Assembly: GCA_963169595.1 (NCBI GenBank) | Contig: CAUJFM010000090.1 | Location: 1 to 23,512, forward strand | Direction of reading: 5' to 3' | Length of the DNA: 23,512 bases | Source: Bacteroidota bacterium | Lineage (GTDB): Bacteria; Bacteroidota; Bacteroidia; Flavobacteriales_F; PHOS-HE28 | Part shown: positions 16,431 through 23,375 of the stretch, one piece after another | How the letters are laid out: every line of letters begins with the position of its first letter | Numbering within the stretch: the first letter of the stretch is position 1 | Notes under the pieces: generated by a model | The model's database searches: none | What the model saw: the letters and a program-made list of their open reading frames with translations, nothing else | What the model was told of the DNA's origin: nothing | Translations under genes and position numbers: made by a program

Positions 16431-16497
16431 GCATGAGGTTGTGGGCATGATCAACGGACAGGACCAACAGGTGTTCCACACAGTTCGTTAACGCACG

Positions 16498-18318
16498 ATG
16501 GCGGGTCGCAGGAACCGAGTGAGCGATGATGATGCGAAGCCAGCGAAGCTCTCGAAGGCCGCGCTGCGCAAGTTCTTCCGGGTGTTCCGCTACATGCGCG
16601 AGCAGCGTGGGCTCTTCGCGGTGGGCATGCTCTGCCTGCTGCTTACCAGCCTGCTGAGCGCGGCCTTCCCCTGGCTCATCGGCCACCTGATCGATGCGCG
16701 CGCCACCACGGGCTTCTGGGAGGCGCCGTTGATGGACACGTCCAACGTGCATTCCATCCTCAAGCTGCTGCTGCTGGTCTTCGCTGCGCAGGCCTTCTTC
16801 GGGTTCTGGCGCATCTGGAGCTTCGGTGCGGTGACCGAGAACGCCCTCACCCGGCTGCGGCGCGACACCTACGCCCACCTGCTGAAGCTGCCCATGTCCT
16901 TCTTCGCGCAGCGCCGCGTGGGCGAACTGAACAGCCGCATCAGCGCCGATGTGGCCCTGCTGCAGGATGCCTTCACCACCGTGCTCGCCGAGTTCCTGCG
17001 ACAGTTCGTGGTGCTCACCGTGTGCATCGTGGCCCTCACCTACCTCAGCACCGAACTGATGCTCACCATGCTGGCCACGCTGCCCGTGGTGATGCTCGTG
17101 GCCGTCTTCTTCGGGCGCTTCATCCGCAAGCTGAGCAAGCAGGTGCAGGACCGCATCGCCGAAAGCAACGTGATCGTGGACGAGACCCTACAGGGCATCC
17201 AGAGCGTGAAGGCCTTCAGCAACGAGGGCCACGAGACGCAACGCTACAGCGCCAGTGTGCTCGGCGCGCGCCATTTGGCATTGAAGAGCCTGCGCTGGCG
17301 GGGCGGCTTCGTCAGCTTCATCATCTTCTGCATGTTCGGCGTGGTGGTCTTCGTGGTGTACCGCGCCGCACTGCTGAAGGAAGCGGGCGAGATGAGCGTG
17401 GGCGGCATCACCTCCTTCGTGGCCTTCAGCATCATGATCGGGGCCAGCATCGCCGGCATCCCCGAGCAGATCACCTCCTTGTTGAAGGCCGTGGGCGCCA
17501 CCGAACGCCTGATGGACCTGCACGACGAGGCGACCGAGCCGGTGAGCCTGGCCGCCCGCAAGGAGCACCTGCCGCTACGGGGCGCCATCACCTTCCAGCG
17601 CGTGGCCTTCCACTACGCTTCACGGCCCGACATGTCCGTGCTGCACGAAGTGTCGTTCCATGCCGAGCCCGGACAACGCATCGCATTGGTGGGCCCGAGC
17701 GGCGCGGGGAAGAGCACCATTGCCTCCCTGGTGCTGCGCTTCTACGACCCGGTGGAGGGCGCCGTGCTGATCGATGGCAAGGACGCGCGCGACTACGACC
17801 TCACCGCACTGCGCGACCGCATGGCCATCGTGCCGCAGGAGGTGCTGCTCTTCGGGGGCACCATCCGCGAGAACATCGCCTACGGCCGTCCCGGCGCTTC
17901 GCAGGACGAGGTGGAGGCGGCCGCCCGCAAGGCCAACGCGCATGCCTTTATCACCTCCTTCCCGCAGGGTTACGACACCGTGGTGGGTGAGCGCGGCATC
18001 CAACTGAGCGGCGGTCAGCGGCAGCGCATCGCCATTGCCCGCGCCGTGCTTAAGGACCCCGCGATCCTGATCCTGGACGAGGCCACCAGCGCACTGGACA
18101 GCGAGAGCGAACGGCTGGTGCAGGAGGCGTTGGACGAGCTGATGAAGGGCCGCACGAGCCTGGTGATCGCGCACCGCCTCAGCACCGTGCGCGATGCCGA
18201 CCGCATCCTGGTGCTGGACAAGGGCCGCATCGTGGAGAGCGGCACGCACGAGGAGCTGATCGCCGACGTGAACGGGCTCTACCACAGCCTGAGCCGGTTG
18301 CAGCTCAGTGAAGGGTGA
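16498..18318 (+). CDS. ABC transporter, fused permease and ATPase (MsbA-like exporter)
   Basis: A 606-residue half-transporter of the type IV exporter fold, probably a homodimer in the inner membrane. Residues about 30-330 hold six hydrophobic segments with the coupling-helix motif around FFAQRRVGELNSRIS. The nucleotide-binding domain, about 365-600, has Walker A GPSGAGKST (Lys405), a Q-loop in VPQEVLLFGG, signature LSGGQRQR at 503-510, Walker B ILILDEATSALD and the switch histidine in IAHRLSTV. All catalytic residues are present. Lipid A, phospholipid or drug export are all possible. There is no evidence that ties it to the biosynthetic cluster 7 kb away. It is flanked on the left by the octamer repeats and converges on rsmG with a 25-base gap. 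Confidence 0.92.
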   Translation: MAGRRNRVSDDDAKPAKLSKAALRKFFRVFRYMREQRGLFAVGMLCLLLTSLLSAAFPWLIGHLIDARATTGFWEAPLMDTSNVHSILKLLLLVFAAQAFFGFWRIWSFGAVTENALTRLRRDTYAHLLKLPMSFFAQRRVGELNSRISADVALLQDAFTTVLAEFLRQFVVLTVCIVALTYLSTELMLTMLATLPVVMLVAVFFGRFIRKLSKQVQDRIAESNVIVDETLQGIQSVKAFSNEGHETQRYSASVLGARHLALKSLRWRGGFVSFIIFCMFGVVVFVVYRAALLKEAGEMSVGGITSFVAFSIMIGASIAGIPEQITSLLKAVGATERLMDLHDEATEPVSLAARKEHLPLRGAITFQRVAFHYASRPDMSVLHEVSFHAEPGQRIALVGPSGAGKSTIASLVLRFYDPVEGAVLIDGKDARDYDLTALRDRMAIVPQEVLLFGGTIRENIAYGRPGASQDEVEAAARKANAHAFITSFPQGYDTVVGERGIQLSGGQRQRIAIARAVLKDPAILILDEATSALDSESERLVQEALDELMKGRTSLVIAHRLSTVRDADRILVLDKGRIVESGTHEELIADVNGLYHSLSRLQLSEG

Positions 18319-18343
18319 GGCCTCAGATCCGTCGAATACTCCG

Positions 18344-18952
18344 CTACAGCTCCACCTCCACCACCTTCTTCGTCACGAAGAACTCCTCCTCGAAGTGCTC
18401 GGATAGTTCGTGCACCCGGTAGTGCTGCTTGATCGGCAGCAGCTCATCGGCCAGCTCGCCGCCCTTGAGGTAGTAGAGCTTTCCCTGCCCTTTTGGAACC
18501 AAGTGCTTGGTCATGCGCAGGAACTCGGGTAGCGTGGTCACCGCACGGCTCACGATCACGTCATAGCGCTGCTTTTGGTCCTCGCTGCGCACCTGTTCGG
18601 CCGTGCAGTTGGTGAGGCCCAGCCCTTGGATGACACCCTGCACAGCGGCGATCTTCTTACCGATGCCATCGATGCCGTGGAAGGTGCAGTGCGGAAAGAG
18701 CACGGCCAGCGGCACCAGGGGGAAGCCACCACCGGTGCCCACATCCACGATGCGCGTGCCTTTCTTGAACTGGACCACCTTGGCGATGCCGAGCGAGTGC
18801 AGGATGTGCCGCTCATAGAGGTGCTCGAAGTCCTTGCGGGAGATGAGGTTGACGCGCTCGTTCCATTCCGCGTAGAGCGCGCCCATGCGGGTGAAGCGGT
18901 CCCGCTGTTCGAGCGTGAGCTCGGGGAAGTACTTGAAGAGCAGGCTCAGCAT
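18344..18952 (-). CDS. rsmG: 16S rRNA (guanine(527)-N(7))-methyltransferase RsmG
   Basis: A 202-residue SAM-dependent methyltransferase (formerly GidB) that methylates G527 in the 530 loop of 16S rRNA. The N-terminus contains the family segment YAEWNERVNLISRKDFEHLYERHILHSL. The SAM-binding loop is DVGTGGGFPLVPLA from Asp70, and the SRAVTTLPEF motif follows in the second half. The length is standard. The start codon lies at the edge of the octamer repeat, so the entire immediate 5' leader of this gene consists of GNNCACAT units on the sense strand. That is an unusual leader for a housekeeping gene. Confidence 0.95.
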   Translation of the reverse strand: MLSLLFKYFPELTLEQRDRFTRMGALYAEWNERVNLISRKDFEHLYERHILHSLGIAKVVQFKKGTRIVDVGTGGGFPLVPLAVLFPHCTFHGIDGIGKKIAAVQGVIQGLGLTNCTAEQVRSEDQKQRYDVIVSRAVTTLPEFLRMTKHLVPKGQGKLYYLKGGELADELLPIKQHYRVHELSEHFEEEFFVTKKVVEVEL

Positions 18953-19022
18953 GTGGTCATGTGGTCATGTGCCCATGTGTGCATGTGCTCATGTGTCCAT
19001 GTGCTCATGTGAGCATGTGCCC
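18951..19022 (+). repeat. Octamer-period degenerate repeat, ATGTGNNC family (copy B), in the rsmG leader
   Basis: Nine perfect-period octamers, all of the form ATGTGNNC: ATGTGGTC twice, then ATGTG followed by CCC, TGC, CTC, TCC, CTC, AGC and CCC. A decayed tenth unit, ATGAGAAG, follows at 19023. The array begins within the rsmG start codon region (ATG complement 18950-18952) and fills the leader on the minus strand. Only two to three bases of each unit vary, and the period never slips. Inverted copies lie further right (19063-19078 and 19101-19116). Confidence 0.85.
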
Positions 19023-19062
19023 ATGAGAAGGTGCTCATCTTGTCCTGTACGCAGGGGTATGA

Positions 19063-19116
19063 GGGCACATGTTCGCATGGAGGGCCGGCCATTGCGCGTG
19101 GACCACATGGGCACAT
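19063..19116 (-). repeat. Inverted copies of the ATGTGNNC octamers
   Basis: Pairs of octamers in the opposite orientation: GGGCACAT and GTTCGCAT at 19063-19078, and GACCACAT and GGGCACAT at 19101-19116. They are the reverse complement of the ATGTGGTC/ATGTGCCC units in the array at 18951-19022, so transcripts of this spacer could fold into several alternative long-range hairpins. The spacer between sigma factor and rsmG (18953-19140) is essentially made of these elements. Confidence 0.55.
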
Positions 19117-19140
19117 GGTGCGGGTGCTTCGCGCGCTCGG

Positions 19141-19749
19141 TCAAATATGGTCCTTGCGGTCCTCCATCAGGTTCAGCAGGAACTCGCGGGCGCGGAAGAG
19201 CTGGGCCTTCACGGTGCCCAGGGGCAGGTCCAGCTCATCGGCGATCTCCTCGTAGCTGTACTCCTTGTAGTAGCGCAGCTCCACCAGCGTCTTGTACCGC
19301 GGCTTCAGCTTGTCCACCACTTCGCGCATGATGGCGTTCTTCTGCTCGCGGATGGCGATATCCTCCGGATCGAGGCCGTCGCTCTTGAGCTCGATCGTCA
19401 TCTCGTCGCCATCGTCGGTGCCGATGGGGTTGTCGATGGAGAAGGTCTTCTTCTTCTGTTTGCGGATCCAGTCGATGCAGTTGTTCGACGCGATCTTGAA
19501 CAGCCAGGTGCTGAAGGCGTAGTTGGGCGTGTACTGCTTCAGGCGGTGGAAGGCCTTGCCGAAGGCCTCGATCGTGAGGTCCTCCGCATCGTCCTTGTTG
19601 TTGATCATCTTCAACAACATGAAGTAGATGGAGTCGCGGTAGCGGCTCATCAGTTCGGCGTAGGCCTTCTGATCGCCCTGGTCCACGGCACGGCGCACGA
19701 GCAGGTAGTCGTACTGCGCCTTCTCGCTGAGGTTCTCGTTCACTTCCAT
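19141..19749 (-). CDS. RNA polymerase sigma factor, sigma-70 family (ECF-like)
   Basis: A 202-residue sigma factor. Region 2 is at about 25-98, with the core-binding and -10 recognition helices in DDAEDLTIEAFGKAFHRL and FSTWLFKIASNNCIDWIRK. A variable acidic linker at about 103-135 follows. Region 4, about 140-192, carries the helix-turn-helix YSYEEIADELDLPLGTVKAQLFRARE. Region 3 is missing, as in ECF sigma factors. No anti-sigma gene adjoins it. The ATG at 19749 overlaps the stop of the upstream glycosyltransferase by 10 bases, so translation is probably coupled. The open frame further upstream lies inside that gene and is not counted. Similar sigma factors sit beside a glycosyltransferase in other Bacteroidota, as I recall. 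The regulon is unknown. Confidence 0.92.
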   Translation of the reverse strand: MEVNENLSEKAQYDYLLVRRAVDQGDQKAYAELMSRYRDSIYFMLLKMINNKDDAEDLTIEAFGKAFHRLKQYTPNYAFSTWLFKIASNNCIDWIRKQKKKTFSIDNPIGTDDGDEMTIELKSDGLDPEDIAIREQKNAIMREVVDKLKPRYKTLVELRYYKEYSYEEIADELDLPLGTVKAQLFRAREFLLNLMEDRKDHI

Positions 19750-20840
19750 CGCTTGGGCTTGACGAGGATCGTGCTGGTGTACAGCAGGGGATCCAAAAGT
19801 AGGAACAGCCATTCCAGAGGTAGTGCGAACCACGCCAGCACACCGGCCTGGAGGCGGCGCATGGCGAGGATGGTGATCGGCATGAGGACGGCCAGCTGCA
19901 CGGCGGCGCCCACGATGGCCTCGCGCCAGCGCGCCTGCACCAGCAGCCAGATGAGCGCGGCCCAGAAGATGGCCCGGGCCAGCGGCAGCAGCATCAGCAG
20001 CACCTGGTGCCCGAAGCGGTAGTGCACGGCCGTGGTGTAGTGCCGGCGTTTGCGGCGCACCCAGGTGAGCAGGTCCGGCGAAGGACGGGTGGTCATGAAC
20101 GACCGCGGGTCGGACACCACGGTGGTGTTGCGGCCGCGTGCCACCTCGTTGATGAAGAGGTCGTCGTCCCCGCTCATGAGGTGGTTGTGGCGGCGCGGTC
20201 CCTTGGAGTTGAAGAAGAGCTCGCTGGTATAGCCCAGGTTGCGGCCCACGCCCATGTAGGGCATGCCCGCCATGGCGAAGCCCATGTACTGCATGGCCTT
20301 GCTCACGCCATCGTAGCGTTCCAGCAGGTTGCCCAGCCCGGCCTGCGGTGCATAGGGGCTGTAGCCGAGCACGATCTGCCGGCCATTGCGGAAGCCCGCG
20401 GCCATGGTGCTGATCCAGTCCGGACCGGGCGGCACGCAATCGGCATCGGTGAGCAGCACCTGCGGATGCTTGGCGGCGCGGAGGCCAACGCCCAGGGCGA
20501 TCTTCTTGCCGTAGTTGAACTTCTCGTCCGCCTGGATGTTCACCGGCCGCAGGCGCGGGTACTGGGGCTTCATCCATTGCAGGATCTCCCAGGTGTCATC
20601 ATCGCTGCGGTCGTTCACCACCACCACCTCGAACTCGCGGTGGTCCTGCTGCATCAGCTTGGGGATGAGCTCCTCCAGCGTGCGGGCCTCGTTGCGGGCG
20701 CAGATCACCACGCTGATGGGCAGCTCGCGGTCGGGCTCCACACGGGGCTTCCGGAAGGCCAGACGGGCGAACATGGCCAGGTGGTAGACCAGGAGCACGA
20801 ACAAGGCTCCCGCCATGACCTGGAAAGCGATGGACCACAT
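19740..20840 (-). CDS. Membrane glycosyltransferase, family 2
   Basis: A 366-residue processive-type GT2 enzyme with one N-terminal membrane segment (about 7-28), a cytosolic GT-A domain, and three to four hydrophobic segments after residue 275. Sequence features: ISVVICARNEA at 42-52, acidic VVVNDRSDDDT at 73-83, the DxD-like TDADC at 131-135 that binds the metal and sugar nucleotide, acidic GDDDLF at 224-229, and the basic RRKRRHYTT at 262-270 in the place of the QxxRW motif. The donor and acceptor sugars cannot be read from this. It could act in lipid or cell-surface glycan synthesis. It is the first gene of a two-gene operon with the sigma factor. Confidence 0.88.
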   Translation of the reverse strand: MWSIAFQVMAGALFVLLVYHLAMFARLAFRKPRVEPDRELPISVVICARNEARTLEELIPKLMQQDHREFEVVVVNDRSDDDTWEILQWMKPQYPRLRPVNIQADEKFNYGKKIALGVGLRAAKHPQVLLTDADCVPPGPDWISTMAAGFRNGRQIVLGYSPYAPQAGLGNLLERYDGVSKAMQYMGFAMAGMPYMGVGRNLGYTSELFFNSKGPRRHNHLMSGDDDLFINEVARGRNTTVVSDPRSFMTTRPSPDLLTWVRRKRRHYTTAVHYRFGHQVLLMLLPLARAIFWAALIWLLVQARWREAIVGAAVQLAVLMPITILAMRRLQAGVLAWFALPLEWLFLLLDPLLYTSTILVKPKRWK

Positions 20841-20877
20841 GCGAAGGTGAGCAGGGCCGAAGGCGCCCCACAGAGGG

Positions 20878-20885
20878 CGAAGCTA
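20878..20885 (-). promoter_or_regulatory. Possible -7 box (TAGCTTCG) for the glycosyltransferase-sigma operon
   Basis: On the minus strand, TAGCTTCG matches TAnnTTTG at seven of eight positions, 38 bases upstream of the glycosyltransferase ATG (20840). It lies in the divergent spacer 20841-20989 opposite the tgt promoter. The match is short and unsupported by a recognisable -33 element. Confidence 0.35.
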
Positions 20886-20966
20886 CCGGGCCCATCCGCG
20901 CGCGGCGTCCACCGCGGTGGGCAGTTATGAACAGTGGCGGCGTGGAAGCCAGCCCGCTGCCCCGCC

Positions 20967-20974
20967 TACCTTTG
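20967..20974 (+). promoter_or_regulatory. Bacteroidota-type -7 box (TACCTTTG) for tgt
   Basis: A perfect TAnnTTTG match 15 bases upstream of the tgt ATG at 20990, which implies a very short leader of about ten bases. It also decides the tgt start: the longer open frame beginning at 20927 would place the promoter inside the coding sequence. Confidence 0.65.
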
Positions 20975-20989
20975 CCGCCCTCTATTCCC

Positions 20990-22120
20990 ATGGAATTCAA
21001 GCTGATCGGACATGACCCCGGCTCGCAGGCGCGGGCGGGCGAGCTCCATACCGACCACGGCGTGGTCCGCACCCCCGTGTTCATGCCCGTGGGCACATTG
21101 GGTGCCGTGAAGGCCGTACACCCCCGCGAACTGCGCAACGACCTGGATGCGCCCATCATGCTCAGCAACACCTACCACCTGTACCTGCGGCCCGGTACCG
21201 AGGTGCTGGAGCATGCGGGCGGGCTGCACAAGTTCAACGGGTGGGACCGCCCCATCCTCACCGACAGCGGCGGTTTCCAGGTGCACTCGCTCAGCGACAT
21301 CCGCAAGATCACCGAGGAGGGCGTGAAGTTCCAGAGCCACATCGATGGCAGCCGCCACCTCTTCACCCCCGAAAGCGTGATGGACATCCAGCGCAGCATC
21401 GGGGCCGACATCTGCATGGCCTTCGACGAGTGCACGCCCTGGCCCTGCGAGCAGGCCTATGCCGAGAAGAGCATGCACCTGACCCACCGCTGGCTGGACC
21501 GCTGCATCGCGCGCTTCAACAGTACCGAGCCCAAGTACGGCCACGAGCAGGCGCTCTTCCCCATTGTGCAGGGCAGCACCTTCCCCGAACTGCGCAAGCG
21601 GAGCAGCGAGTACATCGCCACCAAAGGCGCCGTGGGCAACGCTATCGGTGGCCTCAGCGTGGGCGAGCCCGAGGAGGAGATGTATGCCATGGCCGAGTTG
21701 TGCTGCGACATCCTGCCCAAGGACAAGCCCCGCTACCTGATGGGCGTGGGCACCCCGTGGAACCTGCTGGAGAACATGGCCCGCGGCGTGGACATGTACG
21801 ACTGCGTGATGCCCACCCGCAACGGCCGCAACGGCATGCTCTTCACCCGGGAAGGCGTGGTGAACATCAAGAACCGCCAGTGGGCCGATGACCACAGCCC
21901 CCTGGACCCCGGCGCGCACAGCTGGGTGGACACCGCCTACAGCCGCGCCTTCGTGCGCCACCTGTTCCAGAGCAACGAGATGCTGGGCCAGCAGATCGCC
22001 AGCCTGCACAACCTGGGCTTTTACCTGGCGTTGATGAAGGAGGCCCGCGAACGCATCCTGGACGGTAGCTTCACCAGCTGGAAGAACGCGTTGTTGCCGA
22101 AATTGAAGGTGAGACTATGA
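20990..22120 (+). CDS. tgt: Queuine tRNA-ribosyltransferase (bacterial TGT)
   Basis: A 376-residue enzyme that exchanges guanine 34 for preQ1 in the anticodon of tRNAs for Asp, Asn, His and Tyr. Present are LSNTYHLYLRPG, the general acid/base Asp92 in LTDSGGFQV, GGLSVGEPEEEMY (preQ1 pocket), and MGVGTPWNLLE followed by the nucleophile Asp271 in DMYDCVMPTRNGRNG. The usual C-terminal zinc site (CxCxxC with a distant His) is not intact: the equivalent segment reads DPGAHSWVDTAYSRAFVRHLF and has no cysteines, while the ASLHNLGFYL histidine remains. I chose the ATG at 20990 from the MEFKLIGHDPGSQARAG start typical of the family and from the promoter at 20967. Stop to the next gene is 115 bases. 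Confidence 0.95.
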   Translation: MEFKLIGHDPGSQARAGELHTDHGVVRTPVFMPVGTLGAVKAVHPRELRNDLDAPIMLSNTYHLYLRPGTEVLEHAGGLHKFNGWDRPILTDSGGFQVHSLSDIRKITEEGVKFQSHIDGSRHLFTPESVMDIQRSIGADICMAFDECTPWPCEQAYAEKSMHLTHRWLDRCIARFNSTEPKYGHEQALFPIVQGSTFPELRKRSSEYIATKGAVGNAIGGLSVGEPEEEMYAMAELCCDILPKDKPRYLMGVGTPWNLLENMARGVDMYDCVMPTRNGRNGMLFTREGVVNIKNRQWADDHSPLDPGAHSWVDTAYSRAFVRHLFQSNEMLGQQIASLHNLGFYLALMKEARERILDGSFTSWKNALLPKLKVRL

Positions 22121-22146
22121 TGATGCGCCCGATCGACGTTGAGCTT

Positions 22147-22198
22147 CGGGCTTCGGGCCGCGGGCTTGTCCCCGATCCAGCCCGCAGCCCGAGGCCCG
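22147..22198 (+). terminator. Large GC-rich hairpin built of heptamers between tgt and LptF/G gene
   Basis: The arms at 22147-22166 and 22179-22198 pair at 18 of 20 positions around a 12-base loop. Each arm is itself a degenerate heptamer series: CTTCGGG, CTTCGGG, CCGCGGG (22144-22164) on the left and AGCCCGC, AGCCCGA, GGCCCGT, GGCCTGT (22179-22206) on the right. A terminator or attenuator between tgt and the permease gene is possible, but no T-run follows and the heptamer build links it to the other spacer repeats. Confidence 0.6.
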
Positions 22199-22235
22199 TG
22201 GCCTGTGCACAGGCCCTTGCGCGATAGCCCTGCAC

Positions 22236-23315
22236 ATGCTCCGCACCCTCGACCGCTATATCATCCGGCAGTTCCTCGGGACCTTCTTCTTCCTGCTGGT
22301 CATCATCATGATGATCGCGGTGGTGTTCGACATCAGCGAGAAGACCGAGGACTTCGCCAAGATGAAGGCCACCACGGAGGAGATCGTGTGGGACTACTAC
22401 CTCAACTTCATCATCTACTACAGCAACCTCTTCAGCGGGTTGTTCATCTTCCTGGCCGTGCTGCTCTTCACCAGCCGGCTGGCGCACCGCACGGAGGTCA
22501 TCGCCATGCTCAGCAGCGGGGTGAGCTTCCCGCGCATCATGTGGCCCTACTTCGTGGCGGCCACCTTCCTCACGGCCTTCTCCCTGGTGATCAACCACCA
22601 GGTGCTGCCCGCGGCCAACAAGGTGCGGCTCGCCTTCGAGGAAACACACATCCGGGCCACCTTCTTCGTGAAGGCCCGCCACATCCACCGCGAGATCGCC
22701 CCCGGCACCATCGCCTACTTCGAGTCGTTCGACGCCCAGAACCGCATGGGCCAGCGCTTCAGCTTGGAGCAATGGACCAATGGCGAGATGACCGCCAAGC
22801 TCACCAGCGACCGTGCCGCCTATGACACCATCACCGGCCGATGGATCGTGCACGACTACGTGCTCCGCACCATGAACGGCGAGCAGGAGCAGGTGCGCCA
22901 GGGTGGTCGGCTGGACACGGTCATCAACCTGAAGCCCTCCGACATGGGCCAGCGGTGGGAGACGTCCATGGCCATGAGCTGGCGCGAGCTGAACGACTAC
23001 ATCGCCGAGAAGCAAACGCAGGGCGACAGCAGCGTGATGCCCTACCTGATCGAGAAGCACCAGCGCACCTCCTACCCCTTCGCCACCTATGTGTTCACCC
23101 TGATCGGGGTGAGCATCGCCAGCCGTAAGGTGCGCGGGGGCACCGGCCTGCACCTGGCCCTGGGCGTGCTGCTCATCCTGCTCTACATCTTCGCCATGCG
23201 CCTGGCCACCGTGGGCGCCACCAACGCCGGCCTTGATCCCTTCCTGGCCGTGTGGATGCCGAACGCCCTGTTCGCCGTGGTGGGTGTGTACATCTACCGC
23301 AAGGCGCCGAAGTAA
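22236..23315 (+). CDS. LptF/LptG family permease
   Basis: A 359-residue inner-membrane protein of the YjgP/YjgQ family, which forms the membrane part of the LptB2FG machine that extracts lipopolysaccharide for transport to the outer membrane. It begins MLRTLDRYIIRQFLGTFFF, the amphipathic start typical of the family. Three membrane segments (about 12-32, 55-80, 98-120) precede a periplasmic beta-jellyroll-like domain, and three more (about 270-292, 300-320, 330-353) end the protein, with SYPFATYVFTLIGVSIASRKVRGG in the family-typical place. LptF and LptG cannot be told apart here. It follows tgt on the same strand, as in other Bacteroidota. Confidence 0.92.
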   Translation: MLRTLDRYIIRQFLGTFFFLLVIIMMIAVVFDISEKTEDFAKMKATTEEIVWDYYLNFIIYYSNLFSGLFIFLAVLLFTSRLAHRTEVIAMLSSGVSFPRIMWPYFVAATFLTAFSLVINHQVLPAANKVRLAFEETHIRATFFVKARHIHREIAPGTIAYFESFDAQNRMGQRFSLEQWTNGEMTAKLTSDRAAYDTITGRWIVHDYVLRTMNGEQEQVRQGGRLDTVINLKPSDMGQRWETSMAMSWRELNDYIAEKQTQGDSSVMPYLIEKHQRTSYPFATYVFTLIGVSIASRKVRGGTGLHLALGVLLILLYIFAMRLATVGATNAGLDPFLAVWMPNALFAVVGVYIYRKAPK

Positions 23316-23340
23316 CGGCGTGGGTAGTTGGTGGGGTGGG

Positions 23341-23375
23341 AATGAAGAATGTAGAATGTAGAATGTAGAATCAGT
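23341..23375 (+). repeat. Heptamer-period repeat (AATGTAG) after the permease gene
   Basis: AATGAAG, then AATGTAG three times, then a decayed AATCAGT. The preceding 20 bases are G-rich (GTGGGTA, GTTGGTG, GGGTGGG) and can be read in the same phase. It lies 25 bases after the permease stop. Confidence 0.75.

Noticed and set aside
16498..18318. ABC exporter as the self-resistance or export gene of the biosynthetic cluster
   Set aside because: It lies about 7 kb and several housekeeping genes away from the PPTase gene. Its sequence gives no hint of a peptide substrate.
18951..19022. CRISPR array
   Set aside because: The units are only 8 bases with two to three variable positions. There are no 20-40-base repeats with unique spacers and no cas genes.
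19750..20577. N-terminal extension of the sigma factor frame
   Set aside because: It is the +1 shadow of the glycosyltransferase gene; the sigma protein is complete from the ATG at 19749.
20927..20989. Longer N-terminus for TGT from the ATG at 20927
   Set aside because: The TACCTTTG promoter box lies inside this stretch, and family members begin near MEFKLIGHDPGS at 20990.
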